DNA of 64,000 bases, from assembly GCF_009299475.1 (NCBI RefSeq), contig NZ_WBSN01000005.1, forward strand, positions 111,102 to 175,101, read 5' to 3'. The DNA is from Bifidobacterium avesanii. GTDB lineage: Bacteria; Actinomycetota; Actinomycetes; Actinomycetales; Bifidobacteriaceae. Made by a program: the position numbers and the translations under genes. The notes below the pieces were generated by a model. That model was not told where the DNA came from. It made no database searches and saw nothing but the letters and a program-made list of their open reading frames with translations. This document shows, piece by piece, positions 16,422-24,891 of this stretch. How positions within the stretch are numbered: the stretch's first letter is position 1; each line of letters starts with the position of its first letter.

Positions 16422-17977
16422 TGGCCATAGGAACCGCAAGCTCCATCGGCCTGCTCGGTCTTCAGGCCTTCCGCATCCAGATGCAGGCGTACATCAGCCC
16501 GGGCCTGCCGTACTTCTCCATCATCGGGCTGCCGGACGCCTCCCTGAGCGAGGCCCGCGAGCGCGTCAAATCGGCGTGCATGGCCTGCGGCTTCCGCTGG
16601 CCGGAGACCCGCGTGACCGTCAACCTCTCCCCCGCCTCGAAGCCCAAGCACGGCTCCTCGCACGACCTGGCCATCGCGGCCAGCGTGCTCGCCGCGGGAC
16701 GCATGATCCCGCACGACTGCATGGAACACGCGCTGGCGCTCGGCGAACTCAATCTGGACGGCACGGTGCTGCCGATCAACGGCATCTTGCCCATGCTGCT
16801 GTGCGCGCGGGAGAACGGGATCACGCGCGCGTTCGTGCCGTACGCGAACCTGGACGAGGCCGCGCTGGTCGGCGACGTGGAGGTGACCGGCGTGCGGCAT
16901 CTGGGCGAGCTCATCGAGCGCATGGGCGGCAAGCCCAAATACCGGCTGGACGCCGACCATCTGCCGCGGCACCTCATCGAGCCGGAGCTCAATCCGCAGG
17001 TCAACCCGAACGCCGCGGCCGACCGGTCCGGTCTGGACATGTCCCAGGTGATCGGGCAGGCCAACGCGAAATGGGCGCTGGAGGTCGCGGCGGCGGGCAA
17101 CCACCACATGGTCATGGTCGGCCCTCCCGGCTCGGGCAAGACCATGCTGGCCACGCGGCTGCCGGGCATCATGCCGCCGCTGAGCGAGCGCGAACAGCTC
17201 GAGGTCGCGTCCATCCGCTCCCTGTGCGGCACGCTGCCCCTGTACGGCATCCGCGACGTGCCGCCGTTCGAGGCGCCGCACCACACGGCCACCACCGCGT
17301 CGCTGATCGGCGGGGGCAGCGGCGTCGCCCAGCCGGGGGCCATCACCCGCGCGCACCGCGGCGTGCTGTTCATGGACGAGGCCCCGGAGTTCCAGCCGCG
17401 CACGCTGCAGTCCCTCAGGGAACCGCTGGAGACCGGGTGCGTGGCGGTGGCGCGCATCCGGGGCACCGCGTATTACCCGGCGCGCTTCCTGCTGGTCATG
17501 GCCGCGAACCCGTGCCCGTGCGGCTTCTCCCACACCGGCAACGGTTCGCAGTGCCGGTGCACGGAACGCGAGCGGTCCCGCTACTGGAACCGGCTGTCCG
17601 GGCCGATTCTGGACCGCATCGACATCCAGATCAACGTGCCGCCGGTCTCCACGCTCACGGCGGACGCGGGCGAGGCGCGCGAGTCGAGCGCCGACATCCG
17701 GCGGCGGGTGATCCAGGCGAGGGCCGCCGCGCGCGACCGGTACGCCGAGCAGGGGTGGGCGTCGAACGCCGAGGCGAGCGGGCAGTGGCTGCGGCGCAAC
17801 ACGTCCGCGAGAGCGACCGAGAAGGTGAACGCGGCGCTCGACCGGCAGACCCTGAGCCTGAGGGGCGCGGACCGCGCGCTGCGGCTCGCGTGGACGATCG
17901 CGGACCTCGCCGGCCGGACGAGCCCGAACGAGCGGGACGTGGAGACCGGCATCCAGCTGAGGACGCATCTGGCATGA
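16421..17977 (+). CDS. comM: YifB/ComM-family AAA+ ATPase (Mg-chelatase-like)
   Basis: A hexameric helicase-type AAA+ protein that in naturally transformable bacteria drives branch migration during integration of incoming DNA. The N-terminal ChlI-like domain contains GLPDASLSEARERVKSA. Walker A GPPGSGKT lies at about residue 233, Walker B is GVLFMDEAPEF, and the AANPCPCGF plus C-x-C-rich zinc segment (about 365-380) is a ComM hallmark. At 518 aa it is full length. The ATG overlaps the YraN stop, and the stop overlaps the dprA start. No uptake machinery is present in the window, so whether transformation occurs is unknown. Confidence 0.93.
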   Translation: MAIGTASSIGLLGLQAFRIQMQAYISPGLPYFSIIGLPDASLSEARERVKSACMACGFRWPETRVTVNLSPASKPKHGSSHDLAIAASVLAAGRMIPHDCMEHALALGELNLDGTVLPINGILPMLLCARENGITRAFVPYANLDEAALVGDVEVTGVRHLGELIERMGGKPKYRLDADHLPRHLIEPELNPQVNPNAAADRSGLDMSQVIGQANAKWALEVAAAGNHHMVMVGPPGSGKTMLATRLPGIMPPLSEREQLEVASIRSLCGTLPLYGIRDVPPFEAPHHTATTASLIGGGSGVAQPGAITRAHRGVLFMDEAPEFQPRTLQSLREPLETGCVAVARIRGTAYYPARFLLVMAANPCPCGFSHTGNGSQCRCTERERSRYWNRLSGPILDRIDIQINVPPVSTLTADAGEARESSADIRRRVIQARAAARDRYAEQGWASNAEASGQWLRRNTSARATEKVNAALDRQTLSLRGADRALRLAWTIADLAGRTSPNERDVETGIQLRTHLA

Positions 17978-19650
17978 GCGGCGCGAACGGCATGGAGAGC
18001 AGCATGGAGCCCATGGGTGACGACGCGCTGGCACGCGCGGCGCTCGCGCATTGCATGGACGGCCCCGACCCCCTCATGTACGCGGCGCACCGGGGCGCGC
18101 CGGACGCGATGGCGCTCGTGGATGCGTTGGCCGACCGCCGCGCATCGCGCAGGGACGCCGACCCCGACGACGCGGCGTCGCGCGGCGCGGGCGGGGACTT
18201 GGAGGGCATGTTCCTGACGGGCGCCGCGAAGTGGGGGCACCGCGCCACCGCGCAGGATGTGGGGCGGTTCCGCTCGGCCGTGGACCGGTGGATGCGGCGG
18301 CTCGACTCGCTGCCGTCGCTGCGGGCCGACGACCTGCGGGCCCTGTTCACCCGCGACGGGTCGATGTGGGTGATCGCCCCGGGGCATCCGTGCTGGCCGG
18401 AGCAGCTCGAGGACCTGTCCGTCAAGGCCGATTGGGCGGCGCCGCTGTGCCTGTGGGGGCAGGGCGATCCGGCGGCGCTCACGAGCTGCGAGGCGCCGAT
18501 CGCCGTGGTCGGTTCGCGCGGCGCCAACGACTACGGGCGCACGGTCGCGCGCGACGTGGCGGCGCACGCGGCGCTGAGGGGCCATCTCATCGTCTCCGGC
18601 GGCGCGTACGGGGTGGACGCGGCGGCCCACTGGGGCGCGATCGCCGCGGCCGAACGGTACCCGTCCCGCGCGGGGCGCACGGTCGCCGTGTTCGCGGGCG
18701 GGCTCGACCACATCGGCCCGCAGCGCAACCACGAGATGTTCCAGCGCATCCTCGACGCCTCGGGCGCGCTGGTGAGCGAGATGAGCCCGGACACCATTCC
18801 GGAGGCGCGGCGGTTCCTGCTGCGCAACCGGATCATCGCGGGGCTCGCGCGCGTGGTGGTCGTGGCGCAGGCAAGGCACCGGTCGGGCGCGCTCAACACG
18901 GCGAGCTGGGCCGCGGACCTCAACCGCGAGGTGTACGCGGCGCCCGGCGAGATCATGCAGCCGTCGAACACGGGCTGCAACATGCTCATCCACGAGAACC
19001 GCGCGATCATCCTCGTGGACTGCGAGGACGTGACCGAATTGTGCCATCCGGACCATCAGCCGCGCGAGCCGCGCACCGAACCGGAGTTCAGCCCGCAGTT
19101 CAATCCGCAGTCCGGTCCGCAGCCCGCGCCGGAGCCCGCGGATGCCTCCGGCGCGCGGAGCGGGCGCGACGGACACGGCGGACATGACGGACGCGGCGGA
19201 CGCATGCCGCAGGCGCAGGCACCCACGCAGCAGCAGCCGCAGCCCGCGCTGCTCGCCGCGGACGAGGTGCCCGCCGCCACGCCGTCGATCAAACGCCGTC
19301 TGGGCCGCGGGAAGACGCCCTCCGGCGCCGCTCCGGACACCCGGCCCAGACAGGCGCCTCCCGAGCCCGACGACGGCCAGCGCATGGTGCTCGCGGCCAT
19401 CCGTTCCTGCCGCAGACGCGGCGTGCATGCCGGCGAGGACGCGATCGGCGCCGCCCTGCGCGACGCGCTCCCCCGCAATGCGGACCGCACGCCGTTCAAC
19501 GCCGCGTGGATCGCCCGTCAGCTGGGATCGATGGAGCTGGCCGGACTGGCGGAGCGGGACGGGACCGGCGCGTTCAGGCCCGCCACTGGCACGCGTCCAA
19601 GTCCACCCGCCAGCCGTCCGCCCCGGCCGGCTCCCCCGAACCGGGTTTGA
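17974..19650 (+). CDS. dprA: DNA processing protein DprA
   Basis: Binds single-stranded DNA and loads RecA during transformation; also widespread in non-competent bacteria. The Rossmann core begins at VVGSRGANDYG (about residue 180), followed by IVSGGAYGVDAAAH and then MSPDTIPEARRFLLRNRIIAGLA, and ends near EIMQPSNTGCNMLI. At 558 aa it is long: a proline/glutamine-rich linker (about 360-460) leads to a C-terminal winged-helix-like DprA domain (about 470-535). The start ATG overlaps the comM stop by 4 bp. The last 77 bp overlap the opposing alkyltransferase gene. Confidence 0.92.
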   Translation: MSGANGMESSMEPMGDDALARAALAHCMDGPDPLMYAAHRGAPDAMALVDALADRRASRRDADPDDAASRGAGGDLEGMFLTGAAKWGHRATAQDVGRFRSAVDRWMRRLDSLPSLRADDLRALFTRDGSMWVIAPGHPCWPEQLEDLSVKADWAAPLCLWGQGDPAALTSCEAPIAVVGSRGANDYGRTVARDVAAHAALRGHLIVSGGAYGVDAAAHWGAIAAAERYPSRAGRTVAVFAGGLDHIGPQRNHEMFQRILDASGALVSEMSPDTIPEARRFLLRNRIIAGLARVVVVAQARHRSGALNTASWAADLNREVYAAPGEIMQPSNTGCNMLIHENRAIILVDCEDVTELCHPDHQPREPRTEPEFSPQFNPQSGPQPAPEPADASGARSGRDGHGGHDGRGGRMPQAQAPTQQQPQPALLAADEVPAATPSIKRRLGRGKTPSGAAPDTRPRQAPPEPDDGQRMVLAAIRSCRRRGVHAGEDAIGAALRDALPRNADRTPFNAAWIARQLGSMELAGLAERDGTGAFRPATGTRPSPPASRPPRPAPPNRV

Positions 19651-19921
19651 ACCGCACGCCCTCCTCCTCGAGCAGGGCCCGCTGGCGCTCCGGACCGCCG
19701 AACGCGAACCCGGGCGCCAGCGAGCCGTCGCGGAACACCACGCGGTGGCACGGGATCACGCCCGGCTCCGGATTGGCGTGCAGCGCGAACCCCACGAACC
19801 GCGCCGACCGCGGGGCACCGGCCAATGCCGCGACCTGCCCGTAGGTGGCCACCGAGCCGGCGGGGATGCGGCGCACCACGTCGTACACGCGCGCGTTGAA
19901 GGATGCCTTGTTCTGCGTCAT
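19574..19921 (-). CDS. MGMT-family DNA alkyltransferase, short form
   Basis: A 115-aa protein with only the C-terminal DNA-binding domain of O6-alkylguanine-DNA alkyltransferases. The helix [18 protein letters not shown] and the active-site motif VIPCHRVV (C58) are intact, so it should accept alkyl groups, unlike alkyltransferase-like proteins with Trp at this position. It lacks the N-terminal domain of Ogt/Ada. It is convergent with dprA and shares 77 bp with it, so the C-terminal residues of both proteins are encoded on opposite strands of the same DNA. Confidence 0.88.
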   Translation of the reverse strand: MTQNKASFNARVYDVVRRIPAGSVATYGQVAALAGAPRSARFVGFALHANPEPGVIPCHRVVFRDGSLAPGFAFGGPERQRALLEEEGVRFKPGSGEPAGADGWRVDLDACQWRA

Positions 19922-19992
19922 GCCTCCATTATGGTTCCCGCCGCGGTTCGCGCACGCCGCCCTCGTCCGGGCTTGTCCCGAGAATCAGGGGT

Positions 19993-21936
19993 ATGAGTCC
20001 GAAGCAGTTGGAAGATATGTATGACGCCGTGATCGTGGGCGCCGGCGCGGCGGGGCTGTCCGCGGCGCTGGGCCTGTTGCGCTCCGATCACATCCGCGAG
20101 CTGAAGGGGCAGGGGCTGGACCCGAGGATCCTCGTGATCTCGAAGCTCCAGCCGCTGCGTTCGCACACCGGTTCGGCGGAGGGCGGCATCGCGGCGAGCC
20201 TCGGCAACATCGACCATGACGACTGGCACTGGCACTACTACGACACCGTCAAGGGCGGCGACTGGCTGGTCGATCAGGACGCGGCGGCGCTGCTCGCCCG
20301 CGAGGCGCCGGCCACGGTGATCCGTCTCGAGCACGACGGCGTGGCGTTCTCGCGCACCGGGGACGGGCACATCGCGCAGCGCCGCTTCGGCGGGCACACG
20401 GCGGAATTCGGCGGCGAGCCGGTGAAACGCGCCGCGTACGCCGCGGACCGCATCGGCCACCAGATCCTGCACAGCCTGTGGCAGCAGTGCGTGGCGCAGG
20501 GCGTCCAGTTCGCCGAGGAATGGTACGTGACCGACTTGGTGCTGGACGAATCCAAGTCGCGCGCGGCCGGCGTGGTCGCCTACGACACGCATTCCGGCGC
20601 CGTGCACGCGGTGCACGCGCGCAACGTGCTCATCGCCACCGGAGGGGCGGGCAGGCTGTTCCGCACCACATCCAATTCCTGGGATCTCACCGGCGACGGC
20701 ATGGCGCTGGCGCTGGCCGCCGGCCTGCAGCTCGAGGACGTGGAGTTCGTGCAGTTCCATCCCACGGGTCTGGCGCACACGGGCATCCTGCTGTCGGAGG
20801 CGGCCCGCGCGGAGGGCGGCGTGCTGAGGAACGCGGACGGCGAGGCGTTCATGGCCCGCTATGCGCCGGGGCACGCGGATCTGGCGGCGCGCGACGTGGT
20901 GAGCCGCTCGATCATGGCCGAGGTGGACGCCGGCCGAGGCGTGGCGGACCCGAAGGACCCGGACGGCCCGAAGGACTGCGTGTGGCTGGACATGACCGGC
21001 ATCGACAGGGACCACATGGAGGCCGTGCTGCCGCAGGTGGTCGAGACGATCCGCGACTACGCGAACATCGATCCGGCCACGCAGTACGTGCCGGTCAAGC
21101 CGACCGCCCACTACACCATGGGCGGCGTGCCGATCACCACCGACGGCGAGGTGTACCGCTGGATCCAGTCCGGCGACGACCCGGCGGACGGCCGGCGCGA
21201 CGTGGTGGAGGGCCTGTACGCGGCCGGCGAATGCTCGTGCGTGAGCGTGCACGGCGCCAACCGTCTGGGCGGCAACTCCCTGCTCGACGCCTGTCTGTTC
21301 GGCACCCGGGCCGGCGAGGCCATCGCCGCGCGCGTGGCCGACGCCCCGGTGGCGCAGGTCGAGCTCGAGGGCGGGGACCCGGCCGACGACGAGTACGCGC
21401 CGCTGGTGGACGCGGCGGCCAAGGCGCGCGAGGACGAGGCCAAAACGCTGCTCGCCGGAAGCACGGACAACACGGACGATACTGACGACGCAGACGCGAC
21501 GCCCGACGACAACCCGTACCGTCTGCTCGCCGATCTGGGCGCCGCGATGGAACGCGCGGTGGCCGTGCGATGCACCGCCGAAACGATCGGGACCGCGCTG
21601 GCGACGCTGCGCGACGAGCTCGAACCGCGCGCCGACGCGCTGCGCGCGCACGACGGAACGCCCGCCTTCAATCAGGAGATCACGGCCATCTGGGAGGCGC
21701 GCCACCTCGTCGCCCTCGCCGAGGCCGTGCTCAAGGCATCCGACTCCCGCACCGAATCGCGCGGCTCGCTGCGCAGGCTCGACTTCCCGCAGCGCGACGA
21801 CAAGCGCTTCCTCGCGCACTCCATGATCGAACTGTGCGGCGAGGCGAACCCGGACGAGTCGGACGCGTCCCGGCACAGCGTCGGCTGGCAGCCGGTGCAC
21901 ATCGTCGACTACCCGCCCAAGGCCCGCGCCTACTGA
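19993..21936 (+). CDS. sdhA: Succinate dehydrogenase/fumarate reductase flavoprotein subunit
   Basis: A flavoprotein that interconverts succinate and fumarate with the iron-sulfur subunit encoded next. [11 protein letters not shown] (about 16-26) binds [19 protein letters not shown] (about 56-71) includes the His that carries covalent FAD in SdhA/FrdA; L-aspartate oxidase lacks this His, which argues against nad[11 protein letters not shown] and the [13 protein letters not shown] segment are also conserved. An Asp/Thr-rich insert (about 495-512) is unusual. The start is the ATG at 19993. No membrane-anchor genes follow. Bifidobacteria lack a full TCA cycle, so fumarate reduction during fermentation is the likelier role. 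Confidence 0.82.
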   Translation: MSPKQLEDMYDAVIVGAGAAGLSAALGLLRSDHIRELKGQGLDPRILVISKLQPLRSHTGSAEGGIAASLGNIDHDDWHWHYYDTVKGGDWLVDQDAAALLAREAPATVIRLEHDGVAFSRTGDGHIAQRRFGGHTAEFGGEPVKRAAYAADRIGHQILHSLWQQCVAQGVQFAEEWYVTDLVLDESKSRAAGVVAYDTHSGAVHAVHARNVLIATGGAGRLFRTTSNSWDLTGDGMALALAAGLQLEDVEFVQFHPTGLAHTGILLSEAARAEGGVLRNADGEAFMARYAPGHADLAARDVVSRSIMAEVDAGRGVADPKDPDGPKDCVWLDMTGIDRDHMEAVLPQVVETIRDYANIDPATQYVPVKPTAHYTMGGVPITTDGEVYRWIQSGDDPADGRRDVVEGLYAAGECSCVSVHGANRLGGNSLLDACLFGTRAGEAIAARVADAPVAQVELEGGDPADDEYAPLVDAAAKAREDEAKTLLAGSTDNTDDTDDADATPDDNPYRLLADLGAAMERAVAVRCTAETIGTALATLRDELEPRADALRAHDGTPAFNQEITAIWEARHLVALAEAVLKASDSRTESRGSLRRLDFPQRDDKRFLAHSMIELCGEANPDESDASRHSVGWQPVHIVDYPPKARAY

Positions 21937-22045
21937 TTTGCCACGGCCGCAAGCCGCCGTTTCGCCGCTGACGGTGGCTTGTGGCACACTGGATACCCGA
22001 GAAAAGCAGCGGGCGACCCCGACGACGGCAGCAAGGAGCGGCGTG

Positions 22046-22927
22046 ATGAGCAATGAGAACGACATGGTCAGCGTGACCCTGCGCGTGCATCGCTTCACAC
22101 CGCGCGCCGAACGCGAGCGCCGCCACGGCTCGAACCCGTTCGCGCGCAAGTCGTCCCCGTTCGGCGATTCCGGCGCGCGCCGACGCCCGCGCGGCAAGCA
22201 GTGGACGCAGGACTACACGCTCACCGTCCGTCCCGAGGACACCGTGCTCGACTGTCTGCTGACCGTCAAGCGCACGTTGGATCCCACGCTCGCCTTCCGC
22301 TATTCGTGCGGCCACGGCATGTGCGGCTCGGACGCGGTGGCGATCAACGGCACGCCGACGCTGCTGTGCACGGCCCCCGTGCACGCGTGGATCAGGAACG
22401 ACGGCTTCCGCCGCACCGGCGAGGAGGGCGAACCCGGGGAAACAGCCGCGGACGGCGGCGTGATCGAGCTGTCCCCGCTGCCCGGCTTCCCCGTGCAGCG
22501 CGACCTCATCGCGGACATCGACCCGATGCTCGACCAGATCCGCAAGCTCAAGCCGTACCTTGAGGCCAAGGGCGAGCTCAGGACCACCGCGGACGGCAAG
22601 GTCAACGTGTTCGAATACCTGCAAAGCCCCGCGGAGCTGGCCAAATACGAGACGCTCACCAACTGCATCGCGTGCGGCGTGTGCGAGGGTTCCTGCCCGG
22701 TGTTCGCCGGCGGCGACGCGTTCATCGGACCCGCGGCGCTCATCGCCGCCTCCCGCTTCGTCAACGATTCGCGCGACGGGAGGACCATGGACCGCTTGGA
22801 CGCCATCGACACGGAGGACGGCGTGGCCGCGTGCCAGTCGGTGCGCGCCTGCGGACGCCAGTGCCCGCGCGGCATCGACGTCGGCGAGGAGATGTGGCAG
22901 ATCATCGCGAAGGTGCGCGAACGCTGA
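22046..22927 (+). CDS. sdhB: Succinate dehydrogenase/fumarate reductase iron-sulfur subunit
   Basis: Electron-transfer partner of the preceding flavoprotein. An N-terminal 2Fe-2S ferredoxin domain has YSCGHGMCGSDA (about 86-97) plus LLCTA (about 108). The C-terminal helical domain has NCIACGVCEGSCP (about 208) and ACQSVRACGRQCPRG (about 265) for the other two clusters. An arginine-rich stretch (about 15-48, RERRHG...RRRPRG) interrupts the usual N-terminus. AAGGAG lies 7 nt before the ATG. The 109-bp gap from sdhA could hold a weak promoter. Confidence 0.85.
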   Translation: MSNENDMVSVTLRVHRFTPRAERERRHGSNPFARKSSPFGDSGARRRPRGKQWTQDYTLTVRPEDTVLDCLLTVKRTLDPTLAFRYSCGHGMCGSDAVAINGTPTLLCTAPVHAWIRNDGFRRTGEEGEPGETAADGGVIELSPLPGFPVQRDLIADIDPMLDQIRKLKPYLEAKGELRTTADGKVNVFEYLQSPAELAKYETLTNCIACGVCEGSCPVFAGGDAFIGPAALIAASRFVNDSRDGRTMDRLDAIDTEDGVAACQSVRACGRQCPRGIDVGEEMWQIIAKVRER

Positions 22928-22987
22928 CGCCCGCCAAGGGGCGACCACCGCGGCACTGACGAACATCGAACCGGTATTGTAGGGGCT

Positions 22988-23659
22988 ATGAACAAGACTT
23001 CGTACACCAATCTGGCCAAGGCGTGGGAGCTCGCCGAGGACACGGCCTTCGCCCGGCAGTCGGACCGGCTGCACGCGCTGCGGCTCAACGCCGAGGAGAC
23101 GGGCTTCCCGCAGGGCTCGGCGTCGCAGGCCGATTTCCTGCGCATGCTCGTGCGTTTGACCGGCGCGCGCTCCATCATCATGGTCGGCACGTGCAACGCG
23201 GTCGAGACGTACCAGCTGGTCGCCGGGCTCGCCGGCGGCGGGCAGCTCACCGCGGTGGACTCCTCCCCCGAGGGCACCACGCTCATCCGCCGCATGTTCG
23301 CCCAGCTGGACAACGAGACCGACACGACCCTGCGCATGGTCAACGTGGCGGCTAGCCAGTTCCTGCCCAGGCTCAACGCCTCGGACTACGACCTCATCGT
23401 GGTGGCCGGTGACGCCGGCAACTACGCGCCCGCCTACCGTCAGGCCGTGCGCCTGCTGCGCGAGGGCGGCGCGCTCGTCTTCACCGACGCGTTCGCCTTC
23501 GCCGGCGCGAACGCCAACGGCGGCCTGCTCAACCCCGCCGACCGCAGCGACAAGGCCGTCGAGCTGCGCACCCTGCTGGACACCGTCGCCGCCGACGAGG
23601 AGTTCGACACGACCCTCGCGCCCGTCGGCACCGGGCTCATGCTCAGCATCAAGCGGTAG
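22988..23659 (+). CDS. SAM-dependent O-methyltransferase family protein
   Basis: A class I methyltransferase of the catechol-O-methyltransferase-like group (223 aa), related to the mycobacterial Rv1220c type. ARSIIMVGTCNAVETYQL replaces the usual EIGTGTG SAM loop, LTAVDSSPEG holds the acidic residue for the ribose, and YDLIVVAGD is motif IV. The substrate is unknown. It follows sdhB by 60 bp and is closed by a strong terminator, so it may be cotranscribed with the sdhAB pair. Confidence 0.78.
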   Translation: MNKTSYTNLAKAWELAEDTAFARQSDRLHALRLNAEETGFPQGSASQADFLRMLVRLTGARSIIMVGTCNAVETYQLVAGLAGGGQLTAVDSSPEGTTLIRRMFAQLDNETDTTLRMVNVAASQFLPRLNASDYDLIVVAGDAGNYAPAYRQAVRLLREGGALVFTDAFAFAGANANGGLLNPADRSDKAVELRTLLDTVAADEEFDTTLAPVGTGLMLSIKR

Positions 23660-23683
23660 GCGCGGCCACGCTCATATGTTTCC

Positions 23684-23736
23684 GCGTCATTCCTTGCGGG
23701 GCCGAGGGATCCTTTCTGCCCCGCAAGGAATGACGC
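23684..23736. terminator. Bidirectional terminator hairpin
   Basis: Perfect 18-bp inverted repeat (23684-23701 with 23719-23736, GCGTCATTCCTTGCGGGG and complement) with a 17-nt loop, between the convergent methyltransferase and LOG-family genes. Confidence 0.85.
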
Positions 23737-23751
23737 CCGCAGCCCCGCCCC

Positions 23752-24705
23752 TCAGGACTTGCGGATGGCGCTCAACGCCACGTCCACGGCCTCGTCGGGA
23801 TCGTCGGTGATCGCCACGAGGTTCGGGTCGAGCGCGGAGATCATGCCGTGTTCGCGCACGGTGGTGGACAGCCACGCGAACAGGCCCTTCCAGTATTCCG
23901 AATCGTAGAGCACCACGGGCATGGTGGCGACCTTGTGGGTCTGGACCATGGTGAGCACCTCGAACATCTCGTCGAGCGTGCCGAAGCCGCCCGGGCAGAT
24001 GATCACGCCGGACGAGTACTTGAGGAACATGGTCTTGCGCACGAAGAAGTAGCGGAACGTCATGCCCAAGTTCACCCATGCGTTGAGGCCCTGTTCGTGC
24101 GGCAGTTCGATGCCGAGGCCCACCGACTTGCCGCCGGCGAGCGCCGCTCCCCTGTTGACCGCCTCCATGATGCCCGGGCCGCCGCCGGTGATCACCGCGA
24201 CGCCGGCCTTGGCGATGCGCTTGCCCATGTGTCGCGCCGCCTTGTAGGCCGGGTCGGTGCGCGGTGTGCGGGCCGAGCCGAACACGCTGACGGCCGGTCC
24301 CAGTTCGGCGAGCGCGCCGAAGCCGTCCACGAACTCGGATTGGATGCGCAGCACGCGCCACGGGTCCATGTGCAGCCAGTCGGCGGACTGGTCGGCGGCG
24401 AGCAGGTTGGCGGTGGTGTTGTCCTTGGGCACCATGGAGCCGCGCAGCAGCACCGGGCCGCGGTAGTAGGCCTCGCCCAGCGGGGATGCGCCGGACGCCG
24501 GCCCCGCGCCCGTGCCGGCGCCCGCACGGCCGCCAGCCGCCGAGCCGCCGTCCTCCCCCGCGGCGCCCTGCACGGGGCTTGTGGCGCCGGATCCCGCCGC
24601 GGACGGCTCGTCGGGCCTCACCAGCGCCGTGGCGAGCTCCTCAAGCTTGTTGTCCGCCGTCGCCGCGCCCTTCGCGGCCCCCTTCTTCTTGCCTTTCTTG
24701 GCCAT
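23752..24705 (-). CDS. TIGR00730/LOG-family protein (lysine decarboxylase-like fold)
   Basis: Related to LOG nucleoside-5'-monophosphate phosphoribohydrolases. The C-terminal two thirds has the Rossmann-like core: VSVFGSARTPR, then VITGGGPGIMEAVNRGA, then ICPGGFGTLDEMFEVLT, which is the diagnostic PGGxGTxxE motif. The first 85 or so residues are Lys- then Gly/Ala-rich and look disordered (AKKGKKKGAAKGAA). The ATG at 24705 follows AAGGAG by 9 nt. The cellular role in bifidobacteria is unknown; older lysine decarboxylase labels are not supported. Confidence 0.85.
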   Translation of the reverse strand: MAKKGKKKGAAKGAATADNKLEELATALVRPDEPSAAGSGATSPVQGAAGEDGGSAAGGRAGAGTGAGPASGASPLGEAYYRGPVLLRGSMVPKDNTTANLLAADQSADWLHMDPWRVLRIQSEFVDGFGALAELGPAVSVFGSARTPRTDPAYKAARHMGKRIAKAGVAVITGGGPGIMEAVNRGAALAGGKSVGLGIELPHEQGLNAWVNLGMTFRYFFVRKTMFLKYSSGVIICPGGFGTLDEMFEVLTMVQTHKVATMPVVLYDSEYWKGLFAWLSTTVREHGMISALDPNLVAITDDPDEAVDVALSAIRKS

Positions 24706-24753
24706 ATTCCATTGCTCCTTTCCGCTGTTCATCCATCATCGCACGCACATGCT

Positions 24754-24869
24754 GATTTCTGCCCCAACGCCTCGGCAAAGAGTCGCTCCAAACGGTATGC
24801 ATGCAACGCCGTTCCGCCGTTTTCGGGAATGCATCGCACGGTGATGAACGGCATGTTAGGTCAGAAATC
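24754..24869. repeat. 116-bp element with GATTTCTGACCTAA-type termini, copy 1
   Basis: Begins GATTTCTGCCCCAA (24754-24767) and ends TTAGGTCAGAAATC (24856-24869), an inverted terminal repeat with two mismatches. A second element of exactly the same length lies at 43077-43192 in the opposite orientation. The reverse complement of copy 2 also matches this copy at CGGCAAAGA about 20 bp in. Both interiors contain a CCGTTCC/GGAACGG-like inner stem. Not coding. Confidence 0.7.
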
Positions 24870-24891
24870 GACAGACGGCCCCCATACGGGC

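Noticed and set aside
19993..21936. L-aspartate oxidase (nadB) for the flavoprotein
   Set aside because: The covalent-FAD His in [10 protein letters not shown] and the adjacent three-cluster iron-sulfur gene indicate the Sdh/Frd family. No nadA or nadC is adjacent.
23752..24705. Lysine decarboxylase
   Set aside because: The PGGFGTLDE motif belongs to LOG/TIGR00730 proteins; no PLP-binding lysine decarboxylase features are present.
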